64,000 nt of DNA, taken from contig CM059579.1 of NCBI GenBank assembly GCA_030386875.1, positions 19,006,484 through 19,070,483 of the forward strand, in the 5' to 3' direction. The DNA is from Morinoia aosen. Its lineage: Eukaryota > Arthropoda > Malacostraca > Amphipoda > Talitridae. The notes under the pieces were generated by a model. The model did not search any database, was not told the DNA's origin, and was given only the letters and a program-made list of their open reading frames with translations. This document shows, piece by piece, positions 32,237 to 43,331 of the stretch. Position 1 is the stretch's first letter. Every line of letters begins with the position of its first letter. The position numbers were made by a program, and so were the translations under genes.

Positions 32237-33500
32237 CAGAATGGTGTATGATGGTGTTGGTTACGGTGGTGTATGGTGGTGTTGGTTGCGGTGGTGTATG
32301 GTGGTGTTGGTTGCGGTGGTGTATGGTTGCGGTGGTGTATGGTGGTGTTTGTTGTGGTGGTGTATGGTGGTGTATGATGGGGTTGGTTGCGGTGGTGTAT
32401 GGTGGTGTTTGTTGTGGTGGTGTGTGGTGGTGTTTGTTGTGGTGGTATATGGTGGTGTTTGTTGTGGTGGTGTATGGTGGCGTTTGTTGTGGGGGTGTAT
32501 GGTGGTGTACGATGGTGTTTGTTGTGGTGGTGTATGGTGGTGTTTATTGTGGTGGTGTATGGTGGTGTTTGTTGTGGTGGTGTACGGTGGTGTTTGTTGT
32601 GGTGGTGTATGGTGGTGTTTGTTGTGGTGGTGTATGGTGGTGTTTGTTGTGGTGGTGTATGGTGGTGTTTGTTGTGGTGGTGTATGATGGTGTTTGTGTG
32701 GTGGTGTACGGTGGTGTTTGTTGTGGTGGTGTATGGTGGTGTTTGTTGTGGTGGTGTATGATGGTGTTTGTTGTGGTGGTGTATGATGGTGTTTGTTGTG
32801 GTGGTGTATGATGGTGTTTGTTGTGGTGGTGTATGATGGTGTTTGTTGTGGTGGTGTATGATGGTGTTTGTTGTGGTGGTGAATGATGGTGTTTGTTGTG
32901 GTGGCGAATGATGGTGTTTGTTGTGGTGGCGAATGATGGTGTTTGTTGTGGTGGTGTATGGTGGTGTTTGTTGTGGTGGTGTATGATGGTGTTTGTTGTG
33001 GTGGTGTATGATGGTGTTTGTTGTGGTGGTGTATGATGGTGTTTGTTGTGGTGGTGTATGATGGTGTTTGTTGTGGTGGTGAATGATGGTGTTTGTTGTG
33101 GTGGCGAATGATGGTGTTTGTTGTGGTGGTGTATGGTGGTGTTTGTTGTGGTGGTGTATGATGGTGTTTGTTGTGGTGGTGTATGATGGTGTTTGTTGTG
33201 GTGGTGTATGATGGTGTTTTTTGTGGTGGTGTATGGTGGTGTTTGTTGTGGTGGTGTATGGTGGTGTTTGTTGTGGTGGTGTATGATGGTGTTTGTGTGG
33301 TGGTGTACGGTGGTGTTTGTTGTGGTGGTGTATGGTGGTGTTTGTTGTGGTGGTGTATGATGGTGTTTGTTGTGGTGGTGTATGGTGGTGTTTGTTGTGG
33401 TGGTGTATGATGGTGTTTGTTGTGGTGGTGTATGATGGTGTTTGTTGTGGTGGTGTATGATGGTTTTTGTCGTGGTGGTGTATGATGGTGTTTGTTGAGG
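32237..33500. repeat. 25-bp G/T-rich tandem array, about 50 copies
   Basis: Unit gtttgttgtggtggtgtatg + atggt (25 bp). Variants tatgg/tatga, ggcgaatg and a 23-bp form (gtttgtgtggtgg) recur at intervals: the stretch around 32690-32760 recurs around 33290-33355, which indicates block duplication of about 0.6 kb. Strand asymmetry is extreme (G/T on +). Open frames of 467 and 322 residues on - (HHHNKHHHTPPQQTP units) cover three 25-bp units per 25 residues and are artefacts. Confidence 0.97.
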
Positions 33501-36345
33501 TGTAAGATGCACCTTATTACATTTCCTAAGTGTAATGGACGGACGCAGCTCACGTACAAAATGCGCTCAACTTTAGCATGAGAACACTTAAATTTCGAAG
33601 CAAAAAATTCCATTATTCGCCTGTAAATTTTCTTATTTGCTGCAACTACACCTCCAGGAAGCATCCTAATTGATCAGACTCATTTTTAAGAGACCCTTAT
33701 TTCCTCACTAGGAGTCGCGACCATTTGTGTACAGTGGACGCAACAGTGCAATGGCGGCATTGTTTCTGGATTTTCAAGAAAAGCTCTTATTGACTGCTGC
33801 ATCCGCTTTTGTAGGTAGAATTTAGCACAGCTGTGTCATCGTACGATGCTTCTGTAATAGCCATTACTCGGCGCACAAATTTTTGAAGGTTTCACTGAAA
33901 GCTTCTACGAATTGTTGGAGCTGCAGCTCAGCCCCTTATTGTTCCTGCCTATTTTCTAGATAGAACTTTCTATCCCAGCATGATGTCTTTCAAGAGCACA
34001 TGTTTTTTCTTTACTGATCTAAGGAAGAGTTCTTTGACGTGATAAAGCCCTGGAAAAAAGGACTATCTTTTGATAACATTCATGGGAAAAATTACTCATC
34101 ATGAAATTTTCTGGAGCGTGCCCGCAACAAACGAACAAAGTAGGACGCGAGTTAATTCGCCCACCTTCCCCATACTTCAAAAGCAACCAGCAGCCACTGA
34201 GCTTGAAGAATTAAGTCCCTTGGTAAGAGTATTAAAGCGGCTCAGACGCGCAGCAGTGCAGAGGCTGCTGCTCGCGTGTGCCAACCTAGCCGTGGTTTAG
34301 AACCCCTCCCCACACACACACGCTAGCTGTAGTACACTAGCCTTAAATGCTTATTTTGATCTCAGACTTCGTATTCTTTTAAAGATTACCTAAGCTTTTG
34401 TCTCCAGCTAATGGAACATCGTACACTTTTTGAGATGTGATTCAGAGATGGTTAACCTGCAAAATGGAAACAATGTTCGTTGTCTTGAGTGAAGTGCTCA
34501 GAGTTCGGCTGGAGTCTAGAGAATATGGCTTTAAAAGGATTACTCTCCAAAGGCAAGCTCTTTTTAGCGACTGGTTCATGTTTATCCCGCTAGAGACCAC
34601 TTCGCCTGGAGTTGAACACAGCAAAAAGTATGTAACAGTGTAGTCGAGGAGAGGCTTACAGGTAGGGTCGATAGTACTCCTGAGCTGAGAAACACACAGT
34701 GTTCTCATTCTGCATGGAAAGCACTATTCAACCTTTTGGAGGATGTAAATTTTTTCCAATCCAAATATTTTTTAATGAACTTAGGCACAACATTTGAAAG
34801 AAATGCTCCACAGGTTCAAACACGATGTATGGCGCGGCATAAAATTCCGAACGGGTACGAGTGATACTTTGTCTGAATTCTTTAGTGTTCTAAATCCTTA
34901 TAGAAACAGTTGAGCAGTCCGGGCATCAAATTAAATTTAAGTCTAAAATCTTTGAGGACGTTTTCACTGCCCGCGAACCCATTGTGGAATTGCAGAAGCC
35001 ATTCTCCGTACGGAAAACTTTATTATAGCTGTTCGAAGGACTTGGACTCGACTGCTCATCACAGAGCTCATAAAACTCAGAGCACCTTCCATGTCTCTTC
35101 ACATTCGAATTAACAATTCAGTGGAGATCCTTTTGACTCAAGCTCATCATTTATGGTTGTATGCGTCATCTGAATCTTGGTGAAGAGAACAAAGTCATAT
35201 TTTTTCCATACAATGGAGGTCCATTTTATTCACACACACAGATCTGCACAAGTCATTTTCTTCGACATTCTCCATCTAGATCCTTCACTCGATCTATAGC
35301 TCCATGATGGAGTGCAAAACAGTGTGAACAACTCTTTACACGAGATCATTGTTGCCAGCGTAAACATTTTTTTCAGTTCGTACTTCACCTGATGTCAGTA
35401 TCGCTCCGTTCCGGCACCGTTCACGAAGATGTGCTCCCACTTTCAAGCAGTGTGTCTCAATCTCTTGATGTTTGTCCGCGGTTTCTGTGTAGGGCTCTGC
35501 TCGATGCCATCCGTCTTCAAGTCCGGAGTTTCGTTAAACTTGTTTATCCTCTTAGGCCAGATTAGCCCTCATCGACCGTCTCATTATATCAAAGCTTGCA
35601 GTGCGTGGCTGTTCCATTATGTCGCTATTCGATCAGGAAAGTATTTTTAGTCTCGATGTTTTTTACTGGATTTTTGCACAGCTACTTTAGTTTATAGTAA
35701 ATGAAAACATTGAACAACAGAAGGAGATGTGTACTGGTACAATTACTTCACATTATCAAGAGATAAAATGTCTCAGCTAGGCTTGGAACAAAGGCTTAGC
35801 TGAATGAAGCGACCGGGCTCTGCTTTTGATGCCTGAACAGACCTTGTACGCCGTTCCTAGAGAAACTTAGTGCGCCTGCACGAGTATTATAACAATTATT
35901 CATATCATTCCATAAATTGTACAGGTAGTATAATCCAGGTAAATTCGTCTTGTTTCCTTTCTTTTCACTTTATGGCTTAATTTTGAAAATTGTAAACGTC
36001 GATAAAAAATACAACGCAGCAACAATATTTTTTGGATTATTCAAAATTTCTGTAGGGAATTCATTTTCAAAGTTAGTGAATTTGAGCTTGGGAAAAAAGA
36101 TAACATTGTAGCCTATTTTTTTACTTGCAAGTGCGTTCTCTTCGAGCAGTTCCTTTTAAAGCTATAGCTGATTAGAACAAATAGTTCTTTTTCGTCTCTA
36201 CAATGTTACGAGATTTTATTACCGTACTATAACGGTATCGTTAAAGCGAACGTTTTCAATTGAGTCGAAGTAAGAGTTTATTCTGTGAAGATGAACTAAG
36301 GCGAAAGTTATTGTTACAATTAGTTCGAAGTGAAGTAGTTCTCAT
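33501..36345. other. Intergenic sequence, no gene recognised
   Basis: Unique sequence; open frames of 60-88 codons without recognised domains. A cacacacacac tract at 34312-34321 and a ttcacacacacag tract near 35230. Confidence 0.5.
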
Positions 36346-36349
36346 CTTT

Positions 36350-36636
36350 GAAGTCCCCCTCAGGGGGATACAATTTTTGTATATTTGGGAATTAGCTCTG
36401 CCAGGAGGAAAATGTGTGAGGGTCCAAGGTGAGAGTAAGGTAGACTTTTTTGTTGAAATGAATTCTTTTTTGTTACGTTAAGACGTTTTTTTTCGGTTCT
36501 TTGCTGTCCTGTTTTCAGCACCTACTATTTTCTTCTTTAACTTTAACTTGTTTCATGAACTTCTTTCTCAACTTACTGTTTCTATGCTCCTTCTGCATTT
36601 ATTCAGCTCTCCCTTATCTCCATAGTAAATGGTGCC
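36350..36636 (+). repeat. R1 dispersed repeat, copy E, 5' part (interrupted)
   Basis: R1 from its 5' end (cccctcagggggatacaatt at about 36356) to ccatagtaaatggtgcc, where it is cut by copy F. It resumes at 37017. Confidence 0.88.
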
Positions 36637-37012
36637 CCCCCTCAGGGGGATACAACTATTGTATCTATGGGAATTAGCGCTCCCAGGGGAACCATGTGAG
36701 GGCCCGAGCTAAAGGTTAGGTAGGCTTTCTTTTTGTTGAAATAGAATAGGTTTGTGTTTTGTTACGGACCATCTTTTTTCGGTTCACTGCTGTCCTGTTT
36801 TTCAACACCTACTACTTTCTTCTTCAACTTTTTTCTTGTTTCATGAACTTCTTTCCTAGCTTACTGTTTCTGTGTACCTTGTGCATAGATTCCGCGTTCC
36901 CTCAACTCCATACTAAATGGAGCCTTCCTCTTTTCTCTCTTAGTACATCTTTGTCGTGGTTAAGGGAGGCTAAAATTTTCTTATATAATAATAATAATAA
37001 TAATCAGTAAAT
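36637..37012 (+). repeat. R1 dispersed repeat, copy F, full length, inserted in copy E
   Basis: Complete R1 from cccctcagggggatacaact (5' end) through gggcccgagctaaaggttag, ctgctgtcctgtttttcaac, cttgtttcatgaacttcttt, attccgcgttccctcaactc and gttaagggaggctaaaattt to an (ata)n tail (36983-37007). It lies inside copy E, so it is younger. The bases before it (agtaaatggtgcc) and after it (agtaaatctagcc) are similar, as a target-site duplication would be. Confidence 0.9.
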
Positions 37013-37016
37013 CTAG

Positions 37017-37098
37017 CCTTCCTCCTTCCCCGTTTTCGAACTTTTTTTTTTAGCGGTTAGGGAGGCTTAAACTAACATCTGATCTAATCTAATCGTCT
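37017..37098 (+). repeat. R1 dispersed repeat, copy E, 3' part
   Basis: Continues the interrupted copy: ccttcctccttccccgtttt, gcggttagggaggcttaaac and the terminal taacatctgatctaatctaa. Confidence 0.88.
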
Positions 37099-40064
37099 TC
37101 GAAATTGCATATCAAGCTGTAGATTGCTAATGTGCAGAAAAACTATGTAACTTCTATATTATAAGTTAAAGTCTTGTAGAGCTGATGGGGGCGGAGATGC
37201 TGGTTATCAATGCACACGTCAAAACCAAAGACTGCCTCACAGCCACCGCTCGTCGTACACACCCTCAGGAGATTCATGCCGCTTCCAGGCCCCTCAGACT
37301 TGAGTGGCTCAATCCTACAGGCTCGATTTTCTCACAGTCTACGTCGTCCCAGCGGTACTGCTGAGAACTCCGCTAAGTCGATATCACTACGCTACGCGCC
37401 CTTTTTTCTGCTGAAAAAGTCAAACATGAGTTTTAAAATACAATTTAACATTACACGTAACCTTAGAGGTTTACAAAATGCTGAACGCTCAATTTTCACC
37501 TCAAAAATCTAAAACAAAAGGTTTTTACCAGAAAGAAATGACACTTAGCGCAGCTACGTCAACTAAGGAAAACTTACGTTGCCAGCCTCAGCGCTAGGAT
37601 GACGTAAATTGTTTGAAAATCGGGCTGAGGTCTGGCCGCTAGACAGATTTGGAGCGCGACCGCGCCTGCTGGTGTGCTAAATTATGCAGCGGTGCTGAGC
37701 CAGCCTCCCCTCCTTGCTCTCTGCCTCTGTCATTATCCCTCCGCATCGCTTCTCCACCTGCCTCTTCTTTTCGCGCTGTCATTCTGAATATTTCTGCTGC
37801 CTCGTATCCTCTTTCACTTTATTCAGTTTTAGGTTTAACGCTCAGGGCGACGACTTATTTCTTCACCTTCTCATTCCATTCTACTGCACTTTCTTTAGTA
37901 TTTTTTAAATCGTGTTGTGATTAATTCAATTCCAATGACCAACATGACCTCGCTAATTCACTCCAATAGTCGTGCTCAACAACTTCTAATTACTTATAGC
38001 CCATTTTTATCATTCACTTTCTTTCACTTTCTATTAATTTTTCCTTTTGCCCTCCATGATTAAGTTTCAAATTTTCTATCTTTGGTGATTAAATGTTTTT
38101 CAGACATTATAGTCCGTACACTTCTTAACACATCGTCAGAAACCTATGTTGCTTATTTTATGTATCAACTCTATTAGAAATATACTGCCCCTTCACTCTT
38201 GATAGGAAGCGTTCAGTCTTTTACACACCTGGGAGAAATTTCAAATTCAGCTCTACTTTTCTCACTTACTGTACATTGAGCTACGGACGCTGTTTTTGCA
38301 TCACCCTTAAATATCTTCCTCGTCCATGTACTTCTATCTTCCACTCTATGTGTCTTCTGCATGTATGAGTTGTGTCTCACTATCTCTGCGTATGTCCTTC
38401 TCTTAAAGGATAGAGTTTTTCTTTTGAGACAAACTTACCTGAGCGAAGATTGTTTGCCATTTTTCTTTGATCGCAAATCAACTTCACAAGTTCTGCCATT
38501 TTAGTTTTAAAGCCTGGCAGTTTTTTACTATACGTCACGTATCAGTAAATATTTTTTGATGTGAAAAATGATGATTTATTACATTTGTAAATACAAACTG
38601 CATAATTTAAAATTATTTTTTCCCCTATGAGGAGTTTCTTAGTATGATATGATGCCAAAGATGAAAAATTGACGCTTTTCTTCACTATTCTAACCAAGTT
38701 GTGAAACTTATTGAGGTAATCTTACTTATTGGTTCCTATAACTAGATACTGCAATAACTGTTTGAAAGTATTTAGTTTTGTGAATTCATCTAAGTTTAAA
38801 GTTGTACGTGTAGAAGTTAGATTGTGATAATATCGATGTCGAAAAATTGAGCAGGAACCTGTACAATGCTCAATATCTCACTCAGCTATGGTAATAACAG
38901 TCAACTTCCATTTTTATAATCGTGACTACTTACAGCTGAGCAACAAGAGTGTAGGCTAAAATTAAAAGTAAAAACTACAAGTACAGAGTCGAGGTAATAA
39001 ATACATTAAAGAAGGTACAAGTCCCAATACAAAGTAATAGAGCACAGTGACCAAATGGCAAACAGATTCCAGAGATTAAGATGAACCGCTTCTGAAACAA
39101 TCTGCTCACACTTTGCTGAGGATCTACAATTCCAGTACACAGTTTGCAATCAGTTATGAATATGAAAAATAATATCAAAGCTCAGCTCTCACTGCATATG
39201 TGTGATTTTAGTTTCTGATAAAAACGCGTGGGTTCTACGATATGGTGAAGAGGGAGGTACAGGGACAGCCTGAGCGCCCCTCGAGCTTCCTTACAGAAGA
39301 TTAAACTGTGTTCAGATACTCTGAAAGTCTCTGTGTCTGTGCTAAATCAATTTAGTTGTGTTGAACGTTTGAAAAATAACAGCATTAGCTTCAATATAAA
39401 ACGAAAACCTTAACTCTTTGTGAAACGAACCTTAACAGGAATAATCCTCGCGCTACCGAAAGCCATTGTCTTCTGGCAAATAAAGAAAGAGCGCCCCAAG
39501 TTTCGGCCGAGCTTCCCTAGGGTCTCCGAAAGTCTACGTTGCCTTTCCGGCTAAATTACTTAAACCCCTAAAAATTTAGTGCTATTGACCAAGAGCTTGG
39601 CTGCTGCCTTGCTTCGACTTTCAGGTGGAACTTTCGTAGCAGGTATTTTGGATGGTCTTAAATTGAGACAGAATTACTTGGGGTGTCAATACCACGGGAT
39701 CGGGTTCGTTACAGTGTAGTAGAGGGGTGATCTCAGCCTGAGCCAAACGCTGTCGCTCCAGTCGGCCGTGTACGGCAGTTTTTTCGGGTGTGTGGAGGGA
39801 CTAAATTAATTATCGAAGGGCGTATGACGCAGCAGTTGTAGAGAATGTGATTTCGGTCAGCTCTGATGCTTGTTTGTTGAGTACCAAAATAAGACTGGTA
39901 ATGGAATTGTTTCGTTAACTAACTGGTGCATAGAGCTTGTATCAAATTAAAACTGCGTTTTGAAGGAAAGTTCTTGACGCCGACCTGATGCATTGGGAGC
40001 TAATGACACACGCCATTTATGTTATTTATAGTGAGACCACTTCGGCGCGAGTATGAAGCATTAT
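37099..40064. other. Intergenic; pyrimidine-rich patch and possible conserved blocks
   Basis: 37690-37770 is C/T-rich. 39700-39850 is more G+C-rich and holds a block (gtcggccgtgtacggcagtt, then gagggactaaattaattatc) resembling conserved non-coding DNA; this is an impression only. No coding gene recognised. Confidence 0.4.
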
Positions 40065-40296
40065 ATAGGGTGTCCCAGAAGTCGCGCACGATACAATAAT
40101 TTGTGCTTTTTTTGTTTCAGATTAGATAGGATATGGATGAGGAACTAACAGTATAAGAAAGAGTTTAACTGTTTTTTATGTTTTTGGAAGAGATGGGGCC
40201 AACATACGAGTACCATGATTGTGATTGATTAAATGGATATACATATATATTTTCATAAATACCAGGATGGTGCACGACTTGTGGAACATACTGTGT
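40065..40296. mobile_element. MITE-like element, about 230 bp
   Basis: Left end tagggtgtcccagaagtcgc + gcac; the right end, read in reverse, is acacagtatgttccacaagt + cgtgcac. These form a 24-bp imperfect inverted repeat (GTxxCAxAAGTCGxGCAC). The GGGTGTCCCA start is common in DNA-transposon ends of insects. Interior is non-coding. Confidence 0.6.
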
Positions 40297-41790
40297 GTTA
40301 GCAGTGATCGGATGAATACAAGAGATTACTACATTATGAGAGACGAAGGTTAACTTCAAGTCGAATAATAAAATAAATTAGGAGGAAAGTCTTGAAACTT
40401 TATATTCTCTCAGTTCATCACTCAAAAAAGACCTAAATATTTATTCTGAGACACGAGCCGCAAATGAGTTACATGTAATGTTCACTGCTTTTTATTTGTT
40501 AGGACTAGGAAATTCACACTGATCGATGCATGGATGAAAGGCTAACGTTTAGAATAGTGTATTTTTATATTTTCTAAGTAAGCAGTATAATTGAAGTTGC
40601 TGTTCTTGTTTTGTTCATCACTAAACTGGGCTTAAGCTAATTTAAAATTAGACCTGTAAGACCTTATGAGTAAAATACCAGGAGAAGGGCAATGTTAACA
40701 AATAATTGCACATCACTCATAGAATTACATTGCAGTGTGGTTTAACTACCATCACATATGTTTGCTATAGAGAATTATTCAGCAGTATGCTATAAACACG
40801 TGTGTATATGCGCCAAATAATTAGTTTGCAGTACCCAGAGCAGAAATAATTTGTTTTCCCGACTTAATTTCCATTCCAAGCATCTACTCTTTGTTTGGCC
40901 GATGTTGGCGTTGAGGAACCACCAGAGCGAATACTGCAGACATGTCAGTATAAAAGAAGCACGACAGGATTTAGCCCTTCAACGCCCCACTGTACTGTCC
41001 TCTTTTGAAAATAGCCTTAATATATTGTATTTATTACTCAATTGGATTCTTTTGTATCCTATCAAGTTTACAGCTTAGTGGCTGTTCCTTCCTCATGTCT
41101 GCGACTTCCTGAAGTCGCTGACATTCTCATGATTGTGGTTGAGATAACGAAATTATGAATGCAAAATGTTGACGTCAAAGACTTAAACCGTATGTGTGCA
41201 TTCGGCTATAGGGTCTGACGTGTCGTTCTTTAATATCTGCAGGAGTCATTTCTCATGCTGTACTTTTTCTTTAGTCCTCGCTATGCTGCATTGTTTGTTG
41301 GGAAATTATTGGGGTACATTCATTAAGAAGCAAAAATCGAATAAAAATAATTTATTTCCATCAGTATCGTGGATTTTCCGTGAAAAAATTATTTCGCTCT
41401 TTCGTATCCGAAAAGTTTTCATATTGACTGTGATTACGTCATGGCAAGAAACAAACTTTTTGTTTGTTTTGTTATTTTGTTTTGACTTTTTTTGTTATTT
41501 TTCATAAATCATAGTTCTTAGTTGAATTCAAGTTTGCATAATTAGTTTAAAATATTTAATTAGAAGATGACAGTAATCTCGAGTGGTGTAATTATTTGCA
41601 ACTCATAAACTTATGCTTCTCATACACATACCCTCATCTTTGTGGCCAGCGTTAATCTTCTTCACGCGAAAACTTCGAATGAATATCCCTAGGCAGGAGC
41701 TCAAATAATATGCATCCACGCCGTGAAAACGTGGTGTACCGTAACGTGATGCACGGCTGGCGATGAATAAAATTCCATGGAAAATGAGGT
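40297..41790. other. Intergenic sequence, no feature recognised
   Basis: Unique A+T-rich sequence. A 103-codon open frame at 41196-41507 is Phe/Leu/Ser-rich with no recognisable signal or domain and looks like chance. Confidence 0.45.
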
Positions 41791-41799
41791 CGAAAATGC

Positions 41800-42150
41800 A
41801 TTCTTTTTGGTCAATTGATGGGCGATTTTTGGAGCAGAGATGCAGAGAGTTTTGATGGGCGAGCGCGGGTGGGGCGAAGGCTAATGAGAATACTAGCGCG
41901 GTCATGTTCAATTATGGAGCGAGATAATCCCCCGAGCGGTCGCCTCGAGCGCCAGAGCGCCATGCGAAATCCGGACCACGAAAAAAGACTTATCGCATGG
42001 CTGCAAAGCCAGCATTTTGACGCAGCGCTTATCATTTCAGTGCGCGGCCGAGTATTTACTAATTGTTTTTACGGAGCCAAAAGAGGAGCGCCAGGGTTGA
42101 GATTTTATTTTGCGGATTTTGGTGGAAGATGTTAATTAATGGTCGATTTG
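41800..42150. promoter_or_regulatory. GC-rich island, candidate regulatory element or exon
   Basis: Composition jumps: gagcggtcgcctcgagcgcc, gccatgcgaaatccggacca, ggctgcaaagccagcatttt, gtgcgcggccgagtattta, ending in gatgttaattaatggtcgat and gggcccaattgttaattcaa. The + strand is open for 106 codons (41815-42135, contains DHEKRLIAWLQSQHFDAALI) and the - strand for 74. I recognise no protein family; dense TAAT cores beside GC-rich blocks fit a developmental enhancer equally well. Confidence 0.3.
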
Positions 42151-42743
42151 GGCCCAATTGTTAATTCAATTTCAATTACGAAGAATTGTCGACAAAAGTT
42201 TGAAAAAAAAGTTAAGAACTTGAATGGATTATGAAATGAAGCATTGAATTTTACTGAATATAAAAATTTGCAGACGTGCCATATGAGTTTCTTCATAAGG
42301 TTAGAGGAAATCTTAGTCTCAACGTATATACATACGGCTCAAGTTTATCGCAATGCTTCATGTTCCGAAAGTGACGGTCAGTGCAATGTGAGGCTGAGAA
42401 AATTCCGGTCAGTGCAAGTATCCTCTATACCGACCATTCGAGCATAAAAGCTATCATCATGTAGTATATAATTCCTCGTTTTTCAACATTCTCACTCTCT
42501 CACATGAAATAGGCCAGCTAACTCTTCCCAACGCAAGTTTCTCGTAGAAGAAATGATGCACACAAACTCGAAAGCTAAAGCAATGAGGCAGTTCCACAGG
42601 TTTTACGGTTTCGCCTCCACTCGGATAACAGTTTGAAAGATTCTCAAGAGGACAGCAAAAGGAACTCTGCATAACTGGAACAGAGGACGATATGGACGAC
42701 CTCAAACAGGAAAAAGTAAAGCTAACATTGGGATTGCGAAAAT
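42151..42743. other. Intergenic sequence, no feature recognised
   Basis: Unique sequence with short open frames only. Confidence 0.45.
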
Positions 42744-43331
42744 TACGGGACGTCTCAAAAAAATGTATTCAAATTTAAACTGTCGCTGACATGCTGTCGC
42801 TTTTGTATTGCTGGCGTATTCAATTCATCAGAGCAGGGCAGGAAATCAACTAAGCTTGGAAGAGAAACAGTTAGGCCTGAAATGTTATTGGTAGACAGAA
42901 AACGCAATTGAAGTGCAAAAACGATTCAGCACTGAATTCGCAAAACCGCTACCCACGCGCCGAATGATTGCTCGTATCTGAGACAAATTTGAAGCAGATG
43001 GAACCGTCCAGAACGTCAGCAAGCAACGTCAACAAGAAAATAAGAGCAGGTGCAGGAAACACTCCTTTGATTGTCGTAGAAATCTCTTCGATAAGCTCCT
43101 CAGGAAGCCCATATCTCAAAAGATAGCGTACATATAGCATCATGAAGCGTCTGCACTGGAAATGCTACAATCCAACACTACCAATATGATCATCAATTTG
43201 AACACTTACAAACGTGATTCTTCAATTACATTTGTCTTCTGTATTTGAAATCATTCCGTTTCACTCTATGTTCATAAATAATGTTTGTCTCGTCATTCGA
43301 AGTGTAAAGACATTTTTTGAGACATCCTGTA
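42744..43331 (+). mobile_element. Internally deleted mariner-like element with transposase N-terminal remnant
   Basis: Ends: tacgggacgtctcaaaaaaa (left) and, in reverse, tacaggatgtctcaaaaaat (right): about 20-bp terminal inverted repeats bordered by TA. Inside on + from 42913 is VQKRFSTEFAKPLPTRRMIA then RI, stop, DKFEADGTVQNVSK, matching the first helix-turn-helix of mariner-type transposases (R..F...P....I......F...G.V). In another frame from 43080 KSLR, stop, APQEAHISKDSVHI matches the second helix-turn-helix (SLR.LS.E..IS..SVH.IL). The DDE/D catalytic domain is absent. So this is a dead ~590-bp deletion derivative that keeps both ends and the DNA-binding part. Confidence 0.75.

Noticed and set aside
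32261-33664. 467-codon His/Thr/Pro-rich frame on the minus strand, mucin-like at first sight
   Set aside because: Three 25-bp units make 75 bp, so any stop-free unit stays open in all phases; several overlapping frames exist in the same array.
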